Shown here piece after piece: positions 28,601 to 35,729 of a stretch of 36,349 nucleotides of DNA (its first letter is position 1; the number at the start of each line of letters is the position of its first letter). A model generated the notes under the pieces. The model saw nothing but the letters and a program-made list of their open reading frames with translations, searched no databases and was not told the DNA's origin. This DNA is from Pseudomonadota bacterium (lineage in GTDB: Bacteria > Pseudomonadota > Gammaproteobacteria > Steroidobacterales > Steroidobacteraceae), in assembly GCA_947453225.1 (NCBI GenBank), contig CANGFV010000008.1:1-36349 (forward strand), written 5' to 3'. The position numbers and the translations under genes are program-made.

Positions 28601-29155
28601 CGCCCGTCCCGTTCTGAGTAACTCCAGATATAAACGATCATCAAACAGCTGTCGCCAATAATCCAAACCCTGCGTGACTTCCTCAGCCTTGTCGTTGAGT
28701 AGCAAACGCCCAAGATGACTGTGGGGTCCGGCAAGTGCAATGAGTCCCGTCAACGACTCTCGACTTAACCAACTGCGATGCACAATGGGCACCCCCAGTT
28801 TTTGCCCTTCAATATACGAACGCGTAACTATCCGGGTTAAATTTTTATAGCCCTGCTCGTTCTGGCATAACAACACTAGGCGCGAGGGCTCTGCCTTCTC
28901 GCCCAGTTCTTGAATTAATAAGTCCACACCAATGATGGGCTTAACACCCACAGACCGAGCAGCCTTGTAGAACTTGACCATCCCAAACAAATTGCTTTGA
29001 TCAGTCAGCGCCACCGCAGGCATACCGGCACCGGAAGTGGCATCCATCAATCCCTTCACCGTGAGCACACCCTGCTCATCTCGCTCACTTTGAATACGAA
29101 CCACGCTATCCAGCAGCGAATATTCAGTGTGAAGATGTAGGTGGACGAAGGACAT
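25625..29155 (-). CDS. dnaE: DNA polymerase III subunit alpha
   Basis: The 1176-residue catalytic subunit of the replicative polymerase, slightly longer than E. coli DnaE (1160). The N-terminal PHP domain starts FVHLHLHTEYSLLDS. The palm contains MPDFDIDFCMEGRDRV with catalytic Asp413 and Asp415, and a third acidic position in GLVKFDFLGLRTLTI. FNKSHSAAYAMLSYQTAWLK and the helix-hairpin-helix region with YGLGAIKGVGQAVVDAL follow. An OB-fold (VTVAGMVDEVGKRGNR...) and a C-terminal tail complete it. The ATG at 29155 fits the conserved N-terminus although no Shine-Dalgarno is visible. It stands alone on the minus strand, convergent with the leu operon and divergent from the phosphoesterase gene. 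Confidence 0.98.
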   Translation of the reverse strand: MSFVHLHLHTEYSLLDSVVRIQSERDEQGVLTVKGLMDATSGAGMPAVALTDQSNLFGMVKFYKAARSVGVKPIIGVDLLIQELGEKAEPSRLVLLCQNEQGYKNLTRIVTRSYIEGQKLGVPIVHRSWLSRESLTGLIALAGPHSHLGRLLLNDKAEEVTQGLDYWRQLFDDRLYLELLRTGRAGEAAHLSAAVEVAQRHGIPVVASNDVRFVSQSDFEAHEARVCIHEGTLLGDTNRVRRYSEQQYLKSPEEMVQLFADLPEAIHNSIEIAKRCSLEVNLGKSVLPAYPVPKGLSTEEFLRQEAQQGLERRLQQLVAQATPGTRQIPHDEYRKRLQLELDVICNMGFAGYFLIVADFIQWSKDNGIPVGPGRGSGAGSLVAYAIKITDIDPLQYDLLFERFLNPERVSMPDFDIDFCMEGRDRVIDYVTQKYGRDRVSQIITYGSMAAKAVVRDVARVMGHSYGFADSVAKLIPFELGITLKSAIAKEDELRRRYQNEEETKALLDLAMSLEGLVRNAGMHAGGVVISPTQLTDFAPLYCADDGTGMVTQFDKDDVEAAGLVKFDFLGLRTLTIIDWTVKTINAQRSKAGQPPLDMSALPLNDQPTYQLMQRGDTAAVFQLESRGMKDLNRRLKPDCFEDIVALVALFRPGPLEAGMVDDFIARKKADAGVPIDYLHPDLKPVLAPTYGVIVYQEQVMQIAQVLAGYTLGGADMLRRAMGKKKPEEMAKQRAIFVDGAKARGVNADQAGFIFDLMEKFAGYGFNKSHSAAYAMLSYQTAWLKVHHTEAFMAAVLSSDMDKTDKVVALIEETRRIGLTVESPNINHSSYMFTVSGPRTIRYGLGAIKGVGQAVVDALVAEREARGPFKSLVDLCQRCDANRLSKRLLEALIRSGALDSFGENRATLMHNLNGATQMADQALKAKVVGQNDMFGLSVEDATDTASLVMEQVPEWHERVRLEGERETLGLYLSGHPYDEYRDELRGMTSGSIADLAGDKPTVPQGEGFRFQGRPVTVAGMVDEVGKRGNRIILKIDDRSGRLEATLFEEAYLQYKSLLTKGSIVLLEGKLRYDDFIDGWRLTVNKVQAVGQVRLQNAKRLMIRWPDKSVRDMVPQLEKILKPHRKGACDVAVYYRNNNARAVLHLPEDWKISPSDELLDQLRKVCGSDGVQLSYGRA

Positions 29156-29342
29156 GGAGCGTCGAAGTGGTCTGTCGAATTAGTCTTATGATCTATGCGT
29201 CTATTATTGCACGTGACAACGCTGGTATTTGTAGAACTTGAAGCCAAAGGGAAGCCACTCCAAAGCCCGAACCCCGGCTGGTTATGATTTCTTTACGCTG
29301 GACGTAGAATCACTAAAAAAAACTCAGGTATTATCGCCGCCT

Positions 29343-29370
29343 CGCTCTGATCTGCTGCTTGACCAGAGCG
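29343..29370. promoter_or_regulatory. Inverted repeat in the dnaE/phosphoesterase intergenic region
   Basis: CGCTCTG (29343-29349) and CAGAGCG (29364-29370) are perfect 7-bp arms 14 bases apart, 57 bases before the phosphoesterase start. TACAAT (29374-29379), a possible -10 box, follows directly. It may be an operator or a 5' UTR hairpin. The rest of this 272-base gap must hold the dnaE promoter, but I see no clear boxes. Confidence 0.4.
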
Positions 29371-29427
29371 TCATACAATTTAACTAGATTCGGGCGGGGC
29401 ATACGCCATTAGTTCAGGAGTTTATTC

Positions 29428-30942
29428 ATGAAAGTAAAAAATTATGGCGTAATCGCTGCTCTGATCATCGGATCGGGCGTGATTATCGCCACCCAAGAGA
29501 CCGGCGCTCAATCTGCAGCGGGTGGTTCCCAGTTTAAAGAGGCCGTCAATCCAACTGCCGTTAATCATCCTGCGCCCTCCAATAGTGGTCTCGGTGATCG
29601 CAAACGTGCCACCAATGACCCTGTTTTCATTGCACAGGAAATGCTGGGCCGCCCAACGGATACTTCCATCACTATCAACGCAGCCTCTCAGAAAGACTTA
29701 GAAGTATTCTTTGAATACGGCACTAAGTCGGGGACTTACACTGGCAAGACTCCAGTGGCAATTTTCAAAGCCAAAGATCCCGTGGACACGACTATTGATG
29801 GACTGAAGGCAAACACTCAATATTTCTATCGCACCAACTACCGCGAAGTTGGTACTCAGAAATTTACTGCTCGCACCGAGCGTTCATTCTGGACCCAGCG
29901 TGCTCCAGGCAGCACCTTTACTTTCACCGTACAGTTCGACCCTCACTTAGACGAACGTACTGATGAAGATGCCTACAAAATCAGTCTATTGAATATGCTC
30001 AAGGACAAGCCTGACTTCATTATCGACGTGGGCGATAACTTTTTCGTAGATAAGCTCGGTATGGATGCTTCTCGTGCAGCCGTCGAAGGACGCGTTCAGT
30101 TGCAGCGTTCTTACTTCGATCTACTGACCCACTCTGCCACCATGTTCCTCGGACTGGGCAACCACGAAGGTGAAAAAGGCCCAGCCAGCATCACCAATAT
30201 CGGCATCATGAATGCATTGGAACGCAAGCGTTATTTCCCTAACCCTTATCCAAATAGCTTCTATACGGGTAGCAGCCGCAGCGAAGAAATCGTCGGTGTC
30301 CGTGAAGCCAACTACGCTTGGCAATGGGGCGACGCACTGTTCATCATGCTTGATCCTTATTGGAATAAGCCTAGCGCACCTGAACTTGCTGGTGACTGGA
30401 GCCTAACTTTAGGTAAAGAACAATATGATTGGTTACGCAAAACGCTTGAAACTAGCAAAGCCAAGTGGAAATTTGTATTTGCCCATAACTTGATTGGCGG
30501 CTTGAACATGGACGGTGCAATGCGTGGCGGTATTGAAGCCGCTAAGTATCTTGAATGGGGTGGCTACAACCTAGATAACACCTATGGTTTTGATACCGCA
30601 CGTCCAGGCTGGGGCAAGCCTATTCACCAGTTACTCGTTGAAAACAAAGCCACGATCTTCTTCCATGGCCATGACCACACCTACGCGAAGCAAGATCTAG
30701 ACGGCATTGTTTATCAAGCCGGCCCACAACCTAGCGCTTCTGATACCGACCTTGGCAATCGCGGTCAGCTGTATCACTACGATAACGGTACTGTAGTGGG
30801 TGGTACAGGCTACATTCGCGTGACCGTATCACCAGACCAAGTGAAGGCTGACTATGTACTGACTTGGACTCCTTCAAAAGAGAACGCCAAACAGAAGAAT
30901 GGCATGTTGGGCGATACTTACACCATCAAAGCTCGTAAGTAA
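29428..30942 (+). CDS. Exported calcineurin-like metallophosphoesterase
   Basis: A 504-residue protein with an N-terminal signal segment (MKVKNYGVIAALIIGSGVII, probable cleavage near residues 27-30). A fibronectin-like domain resembling the N-terminal domain of purple acid phosphatases follows (about 65-155, with GLKANTQYFYR). The metallophosphatase domain then shows all expected metal-ligand motifs: DPH (171-173), GDN (202-204), GNHE (244-247), FAHN (His353) and GHDH (414-417, with His413 before it). It is likely a periplasmic or secreted phosphatase or phosphodiesterase; the substrate is unknown. AGGAG lies 7 nt before the ATG. It is monocistronic and ends in a strong terminator. Confidence 0.9.
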   Translation: MKVKNYGVIAALIIGSGVIIATQETGAQSAAGGSQFKEAVNPTAVNHPAPSNSGLGDRKRATNDPVFIAQEMLGRPTDTSITINAASQKDLEVFFEYGTKSGTYTGKTPVAIFKAKDPVDTTIDGLKANTQYFYRTNYREVGTQKFTARTERSFWTQRAPGSTFTFTVQFDPHLDERTDEDAYKISLLNMLKDKPDFIIDVGDNFFVDKLGMDASRAAVEGRVQLQRSYFDLLTHSATMFLGLGNHEGEKGPASITNIGIMNALERKRYFPNPYPNSFYTGSSRSEEIVGVREANYAWQWGDALFIMLDPYWNKPSAPELAGDWSLTLGKEQYDWLRKTLETSKAKWKFVFAHNLIGGLNMDGAMRGGIEAAKYLEWGGYNLDNTYGFDTARPGWGKPIHQLLVENKATIFFHGHDHTYAKQDLDGIVYQAGPQPSASDTDLGNRGQLYHYDNGTVVGGTGYIRVTVSPDQVKADYVLTWTPSKENAKQKNGMLGDTYTIKARK

Positions 30943-30962
30943 CTTCTAATAAGCAACCAAAC

Positions 30963-31003
30963 AAAAGGGCCAGATGTGGAAACATCTGGCCCTTTTAATT
31001 TTT
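30963..31003. terminator. Perfect 15-bp terminator hairpin between convergent genes
   Basis: AAAAGGGCCAGATGT (30963-30977) and ACATCTGGCCCTTTT (30982-30996) pair without mismatch around a GGAA tetraloop, a GNRA-type loop. The T-runs at both ends make it usable in both directions, for the phosphoesterase gene and the FGE-like gene. Confidence 0.93.
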
Positions 31004-31055
31004 ATAGCTGTTTTTTTAATTAGATCGCCAAGGTCAATGAACCTACCAATTTGCG

Positions 31056-31871
31056 TTATTTGTCTTCTGCCAAGCGAAATCCAAGATTGCCATTTCTGGA
31101 AGTAATGTTCACTGCATAATGATTTGATAATCGCAAGTTAATAACATCACTACCCCAAGACCCGCCACGAGTGATACGACGTCCGCTACAGTCAGCGTTG
31201 GCCGTCCAAGCAGAACCATCAGTCGGCGCACCGACATAGCCTGAGTGATAACAATCTTGTACCCACTCATACACATTGCCTACCATGTCGTACAAACCAA
31301 ACTTATTTGCAGGATATTGCGCCACAGGCGCTGTCTGTTTAAGCGCATTGGCACCGTTAGCCTGCGCAGAAGAAAACGTATTTCTCCAAGGGAAATTAGT
31401 GGTCGTACCGGCACGCGCGGCATATTCCCATTCAGCTTCACTAGGCAACCGGAAGCGTCGCCCTGTTTGCTGATTTAACCAAGTAATATAACCCTGCGCC
31501 TCATCCCAACTGATATTGAAGACCGGACGATTGCCGCGCCCCCAGCCATTATCATCTGGCAAGTTACTCACGAAGTGATCATTATTTTTTGGTGCAGCAT
31601 CAGCTATAGCGTGTGCATAAATATCGTACTGCTCAAAAGTCACTTCCGTTTCACCTAGCCGAAAAGCCTTGATACTCACTCGATGCACCGGCTTTTCATC
31701 AATAGAGCCGTCTCCTACGTTATCGCCCATCAAAAATTCACCAGCCGGAATATCCACCATATTGCCAATGATGGGCTTAGCTGGAACGGTATTTTTTGTG
31801 GATGTAGACTCACCTGCATAGGCCACTCCACCCACAAGTGCAGATAGAAAAATCACAGAGGCAGTTTTCAT
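31056..31871 (-). CDS. Exported SUMF1/FGE-sulfatase-domain protein lacking the catalytic cysteines
   Basis: A 271-residue protein with a signal peptide (MKTASVIFLSALVGGVAYAG, cleavage likely after AYA). The FGE fold runs from about residue 38 to the end: VDIPAGEFLMGDN, ETEVTFEQYDIY, RPVFNISWDEAQGYITWLN, RRFRLPSEAEWEYAARAGT, FGLYDMVGNVYEWVQD, and RITRGGSWGSDVINLRLS. True formylglycine-generating enzymes have two copper-binding active-site cysteines just after RGGSF; here that stretch has none, so it should not make formylglycine. Such relatives often have structural or unknown roles. The SOUL-domain gene lies 44 bases upstream on the same strand, so the two are probably cotranscribed. Confidence 0.9.
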   Translation of the reverse strand: MKTASVIFLSALVGGVAYAGESTSTKNTVPAKPIIGNMVDIPAGEFLMGDNVGDGSIDEKPVHRVSIKAFRLGETEVTFEQYDIYAHAIADAAPKNNDHFVSNLPDDNGWGRGNRPVFNISWDEAQGYITWLNQQTGRRFRLPSEAEWEYAARAGTTTNFPWRNTFSSAQANGANALKQTAPVAQYPANKFGLYDMVGNVYEWVQDCYHSGYVGAPTDGSAWTANADCSGRRITRGGSWGSDVINLRLSNHYAVNITSRNGNLGFRLAEDK

Positions 31872-31915
31872 TTTTTGTTTTCCAGAATTTAAGTTAATAA
31901 TTCAATCAACAATGA

Positions 31916-32551
31916 CTACTGAATTTCGAACCAGATTTCATTAGTGCGCATAAACCATGGCGTGAACGGCGGATTGTAACGAGAATAAATCGGCTCGCCA
32001 CGGGTAACTATTCCTTCTTGTTCCAGCGCCGATTTGAGCATCTGCAAATGCTGATCGTAATTCTTCTGAGACCAAGTACCAGAATACTTAATCACCGCAA
32101 CCTTCTTACCAGTCACCTCACGCAATTTGACCCGCGAATCATCGGGTTCAGGCAGGGTTGCAAGCGTATATTTTTTGGGCATTACAAACTGCACCACGTA
32201 ACCGCCCTCGCCTGCAACCTGCATCACTGGCGCAGTCATATCCATTTTGATTGATTTTGCCTTTTGGATCACCGGCGCAGTCATGTCCATCTTTTGTTTG
32301 GTTTTGTTTTTACCAAAAATATAGCCCGCTAGAATTGGAAACGCTTTAGTGCCCGCCTCAGTGGCGGAAGCATTGATAACCACCTCAGCCACACAGTAAG
32401 GACTGTACTGTCGTACCTGAAAGGTTTTAGTCTCACGCACAACCGAGTAGTCGGGTGACTCTATCGCAAACGCACTCATTCCCCACCCTAATGCTGCAAA
32501 TACCGCAATCACGAGGCCGATAATTTTTATTTTATTGACACTACAAACCAT
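31916..32551 (-). CDS. SOUL haem-binding family protein, exported
   Basis: About 211 residues with an N-terminal hydrophobic signal segment (IIGLVIAVFAALGWGMSAFA). The SOUL domain follows: ESPDYSVVRETKTFQVRQY, the duplicated KMDMTAPV motif usual in this family, YVVQFVMPKKYTLATLPEP, and a C-terminal YNPPFTPWFMRTNEIWFEI. SOUL relatives bind haem or hydrophobic ligands; no single haem ligand is conserved, so the cargo is uncertain. I prefer the ATG at 32551, which has GGGGTG 6 nt upstream; an in-frame GTG at 32560 would add three residues. The FGE-like gene follows after 44 bases. Confidence 0.9.
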   Translation of the reverse strand: MVCSVNKIKIIGLVIAVFAALGWGMSAFAIESPDYSVVRETKTFQVRQYSPYCVAEVVINASATEAGTKAFPILAGYIFGKNKTKQKMDMTAPVIQKAKSIKMDMTAPVMQVAGEGGYVVQFVMPKKYTLATLPEPDDSRVKLREVTGKKVAVIKYSGTWSQKNYDQHLQMLKSALEQEGIVTRGEPIYSRYNPPFTPWFMRTNEIWFEIQ

Positions 32552-32668
32552 ACCATTCACCCCTATACACGTATGATACTTAGATCATCACAATGCACCA
32601 TCATACACGCCCAAAATAATCGCTCCCTAAAGTTTTGTTGACAAGCCCAGCCTAGCGACCTGCAATCC

Positions 32669-33109
32669 ATGAGCCTCACCCCAGCCAACACACGAATTGA
32701 TCCAGAAAAAATTGCCGCATATTGCAAGACATCCTATTGTCTGATTCTTCAATCCGGCACGCTCGAGTTAGCTGTAAATATTCGCCACGATGATTTATCG
32801 GCTTTATTTGAAAGACACGCCGTCGAATGCGGCGCCTTCATTACCGCTTATAACCCTAGGGGCACACTTCAACATACCCACCTAAACCAAATCGCTCACG
32901 CATCGCTAAAAAATAGAGTAGCCACGCTTAAATTAATTGGCATTGATGCTTTCACACAGACCCATTCTGGCGATTGGCCAACTGAACATGGGTTATTTGT
33001 ACTGGGCATTGGTCTTGAACAAGCAAAGTTGCTGGGTAGTGAGTTAGGACAGGACGCCTTGGTATGGATAGGCCCAGATCTAACCCCAACTCTTATCTTG
33101 CTACGCTGA
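32669..33109 (+). CDS. DUF3293 domain-containing protein
   Basis: A 146-residue cytoplasmic protein that I match to the DUF3293 family by the segments GAFITAYNPRG, GDWPTEHGLFVLGIGLEQAKLLG and GQDALVWIG. The family is found in gammaproteobacteria and has no known function. It stands divergent from the SOUL-domain gene across 117 bases and 91 bases before the SDR gene. TTGACA (32639-32644) lies 24 bases before the ATG, but no -10 fits it. No clear ribosome-binding site is visible. Confidence 0.75.
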   Translation: MSLTPANTRIDPEKIAAYCKTSYCLILQSGTLELAVNIRHDDLSALFERHAVECGAFITAYNPRGTLQHTHLNQIAHASLKNRVATLKLIGIDAFTQTHSGDWPTEHGLFVLGIGLEQAKLLGSELGQDALVWIGPDLTPTLILLR

Positions 33110-33200
33110 CACAGTTATAAATATCCCCCACTCCTTGGCAAGATCATTAGAATCATAATTACCACCCCAATACAGTCAGAAATTTAATCACGCCATAGCC

Positions 33201-33926
33201 ATGTCAAAAAAATATCTCATCTTTGGTGCCACGGGCGGGATCGGTGCGGCCACCGCTCGCCTGCTCGCCGCACGCGGTCACCAACTGCATCTGGTAAGTC
33301 GCAATACCGATGCCCTGACCTCGATTGCCGCTGAACTTAACGCATCCTATAGTGTGGGCGATGTACTTGATGAATCATTCCTACAACGCGCGGTAAACGA
33401 GGCCGGTGATAACATCGATGGCTTGATCTATGCTGTCGGCAGCATCACGCTCAAAGCGCTACCCCGCCTGACACGCGCTGACTTTATCCGCGATTATGAA
33501 TTAAATGCAGTTAGCGCAGCACTTGCCATACAAGCAGCACTACCTGCCTTAAAAAAGTCTGAGCATAGCGCAGTGGTATTGTTTAGCTCTATTGCTGCAG
33601 CTCAAGGATTTGGCATGCATGCCTCAATTGCCATGGCTAAAGGCGCTATTTCCAGCCTGACATTAAGCCTTGCAGCAGAACTTGCGCCGCATGTGCGCGT
33701 CAATGCCATCGCACCTTCACTCACACAGACCCCCTTGTCAAAATCACTCTGGCAAAACGAAGCCATGGCGCAATCTATTGCTGGATTACACCCCATTCCA
33801 CGACTTGGGCAGGTGGCAGATATTGCATCGCTCGCGGCATTTCTAATTTCTGAAGAAGCCTGCTGGATTACTGGGCAAGTCATTGGCGTAGATGGTGGAC
33901 GATCCACTTTGCGAGTAAAAGGCTGA
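33201..33926 (+). CDS. Short-chain dehydrogenase/reductase-family protein with altered active site
   Basis: A 241-residue classical-SDR fold protein. The nucleotide-binding glycine motif is GATGGIG (residues 9-15). The usual NNAG is replaced by YAVG (77-80), while an asparagine at 102 and serines at 129/130 are kept. The catalytic YxxxK is changed: Lys147 is present but position 143, 13 residues after Ser130, is isoleucine (HASIAMAKGA). The C-terminal part reads RVNAIAPSLTQTPL and ends in TGQVIGVDGGRSTL, as in active SDRs. I believe a subfamily with this HAxIAxAKG pattern exists, so it is not a sequencing error. Its stop overlaps the next gene by one base (TGATG). Confidence 0.88.
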   Translation: MSKKYLIFGATGGIGAATARLLAARGHQLHLVSRNTDALTSIAAELNASYSVGDVLDESFLQRAVNEAGDNIDGLIYAVGSITLKALPRLTRADFIRDYELNAVSAALAIQAALPALKKSEHSAVVLFSSIAAAQGFGMHASIAMAKGAISSLTLSLAAELAPHVRVNAIAPSLTQTPLSKSLWQNEAMAQSIAGLHPIPRLGQVADIASLAAFLISEEACWITGQVIGVDGGRSTLRVKG

Positions 33927-34837
33927 TGCGCATTCTTATTACCGGCGGCACTGGTTTTATTGGTCGTCATCTAGTCAATCGGTTGCTACGCGCTGGGCAT
34001 CAAATCACTGTACTTAGTCGCAACCCAAATAAGGTCAAACAACTGTTTGACGGACAAGTCAACTCTTGGAGCTCGTTAACTGCGTGGCGACCTGACATCT
34101 ATTTTGATGCAGTTATCAATTTAGCTGGCGAACCAATTATTGATCAGGCGTGGACACAAGCGCGCAAACGTGAACTAGAAGACAGTCGGATTGGCATTAC
34201 GCAGCAACTCATTTCGTCCATGACTCACGCTCGTGTTAGGCCCGCAGTCTTTTTAAGCGGATCGGCCATTGGTATATACGGCAATACTGGAGAACTACAG
34301 TGCACTGAGTCTAGCCAATTAGGCAGTGACTACGCTGCAACACTGTGTCAACGCTGGGAAGCAGCTGCGCGCCCCGCTGAGGCTTTAGGTGTAAGAACCT
34401 GTCAATTACGTACTGGATTGGTGCTACACCAAAATGGCGGTCTGATCAAAAAAATGCTACTGCCATTTAAATTAGGTTTAGGTAGCCGTCTTGGTAACGG
34501 CCAGCAAATCATGAGCTGGGTACATCTTACCGATTACCTCAATGCTGTAATTTTTTTACTACATACACCCACATGCCATGGTGTCTTCAACTTAACCGCG
34601 CCACATCCTGTCAGTAACGAAGTCTTTACTCATACGCTCGCAAACAGCCTGCGTAGAAAGGCCTGGCTAGTCACCCCTGAATGGGCTCTAAAGCCGTTAC
34701 TTAAAGAACGATCTATATTGTTATTTGGTGGACAGCGGGTAATACCCGAGCAACTGACGACAGCAGGATTTCAATTTAAGTTCTCAACAATAGATAGCGC
34801 ACTACAACACCTCCAGCATCTCGATGAGATGACTTGA
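33926..34837 (+). CDS. TIGR01777-family (YfcH/SDR39U1-like) epimerase-type protein
   Basis: A 303-residue extended-SDR-fold protein. It has TGGTGFIGRHL at residues 6-16, INLAGEPIIDQAWTQARK near 69 and SGSAIGIYGNTG near 112. QRWEAAARPAEALGVRTCQLRTGLVL and a C-terminal DUF1731-like segment (WALKPLLKERSILLFGGQRVIPEQL) follow. These are diagnostic of the TIGR01777 family, whose biological role is poorly defined. It overlaps the SDR gene by one base and precedes DUF3025 by 12 bases, so the three genes probably form an operon. Confidence 0.92.
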   Translation: MRILITGGTGFIGRHLVNRLLRAGHQITVLSRNPNKVKQLFDGQVNSWSSLTAWRPDIYFDAVINLAGEPIIDQAWTQARKRELEDSRIGITQQLISSMTHARVRPAVFLSGSAIGIYGNTGELQCTESSQLGSDYAATLCQRWEAAARPAEALGVRTCQLRTGLVLHQNGGLIKKMLLPFKLGLGSRLGNGQQIMSWVHLTDYLNAVIFLLHTPTCHGVFNLTAPHPVSNEVFTHTLANSLRRKAWLVTPEWALKPLLKERSILLFGGQRVIPEQLTTAGFQFKFSTIDSALQHLQHLDEMT

Positions 34838-34849
34838 AACCCTCCCCAT

Positions 34850-35665
34850 ATGCGCTTTTCTATTGATTGGACACAGCCCTGGTATTCCTCTGTCAGAGAT
34901 GCGGCAACGAGCTGCCATACAAGTCATTGGATCAATGCACTCAACCAACAGGCCTTAACCGCCTCTTTACAGAACCATCGCGGTATTACGCTATCTTTTG
35001 TGAATCAAACGGAGCTTCCCGAAGGCATTGCTTACGAAGCATTTATCAGCAACACCGGCAAGATTCCAACACGAGATAATGCACATGATTTTTTCAATGC
35101 ATTAGTTTGGCTGAGCTTTCCAAACATTAAGCGCGAGTTAAACGCTATCCAGGCGAAACAGATTGCCCAACATGGCATTAATCACATTCGCGGCGGAATC
35201 CGAGATGCTGCCACCGTATTTGATGAAAACTCTGCATTGCTGGTCATTAGAGATCACGCGCTAGGAGATCAACTCGCCAGAGCATTACAGCATCATGAGT
35301 GGATTTCATTATTTATCGATCAACGCAAGCCCTTTATAGAACACACTGAGGTTTTTATTTTCGGACATGCCTTGATGGAAAAGTTACTTAACCCCTATAA
35401 ATCCATCACCGCTCACACCAAAATAATTATGGCACCCGATCACTACTTCTCCCAGTCAAAGCCAGACAGGATCAAGTGGTTAGATCTAGAAATCGCCAAA
35501 CAACTGAGCGCAGAACAGCCACAGCCACTGAATATGTCTTGGTTTACGCCACTGCCAATACTTGGCATTCCCGAATGGTGGTCCGCACAAAATTTTAACT
35601 TCTATGCCGACACACAAGTCTTTAGGCCCTACAAAGCCAGACACAAAGCTTTATGCACCGCTTAA
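34850..35665 (+). CDS. DUF3025 domain-containing protein
   Basis: A 271-residue protein assigned to DUF3025 by the characteristic stretch YEAFISNTGKIPTRDNAHDF, then NALVWLSFPNIKRELNAIQ, and GGIRDAATVFDENSALLV. The family is found mostly in beta- and gammaproteobacteria and has no established activity. There is no signal peptide, and the conserved His/Asp/Arg positions suggest an enzyme, but this is inference. It follows the TIGR01777 gene by 12 bases. Its stop codon lies in a small inverted repeat (CCGCT/AGCGG, 35659-35672) that overlaps the next promoter. Confidence 0.85.
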   Translation: MRFSIDWTQPWYSSVRDAATSCHTSHWINALNQQALTASLQNHRGITLSFVNQTELPEGIAYEAFISNTGKIPTRDNAHDFFNALVWLSFPNIKRELNAIQAKQIAQHGINHIRGGIRDAATVFDENSALLVIRDHALGDQLARALQHHEWISLFIDQRKPFIEHTEVFIFGHALMEKLLNPYKSITAHTKIIMAPDHYFSQSKPDRIKWLDLEIAKQLSAEQPQPLNMSWFTPLPILGIPEWWSAQNFNFYADTQVFRPYKARHKALCTA

Positions 35666-35690
35666 AAGCGGCTTTGGTTTACCCTATAAT
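35662..35690 (+). promoter_or_regulatory. Promoter of the Sel1-repeat lipoprotein gene
   Basis: A perfect -10 TATAAT (35685-35690) lies 17 bases after TTAAAA (35662-35667), a four-of-six -35. Transcription would start near 35697, about 33 bases before the ATG. It begins inside the end of the DUF3025 gene, so the lipoprotein can be expressed independently. Confidence 0.65.
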
Positions 35691-35729
35691 ACTTTGATGG
35701 CACGCCCGAACTAATAATGACCACGAATA

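Noticed and set aside
31916-32551. Duplicated KMDMTAPV motif as a recent internal duplication
   Set aside because: Two MTAPV-type motifs are a normal property of the SOUL family, so this is not novel.
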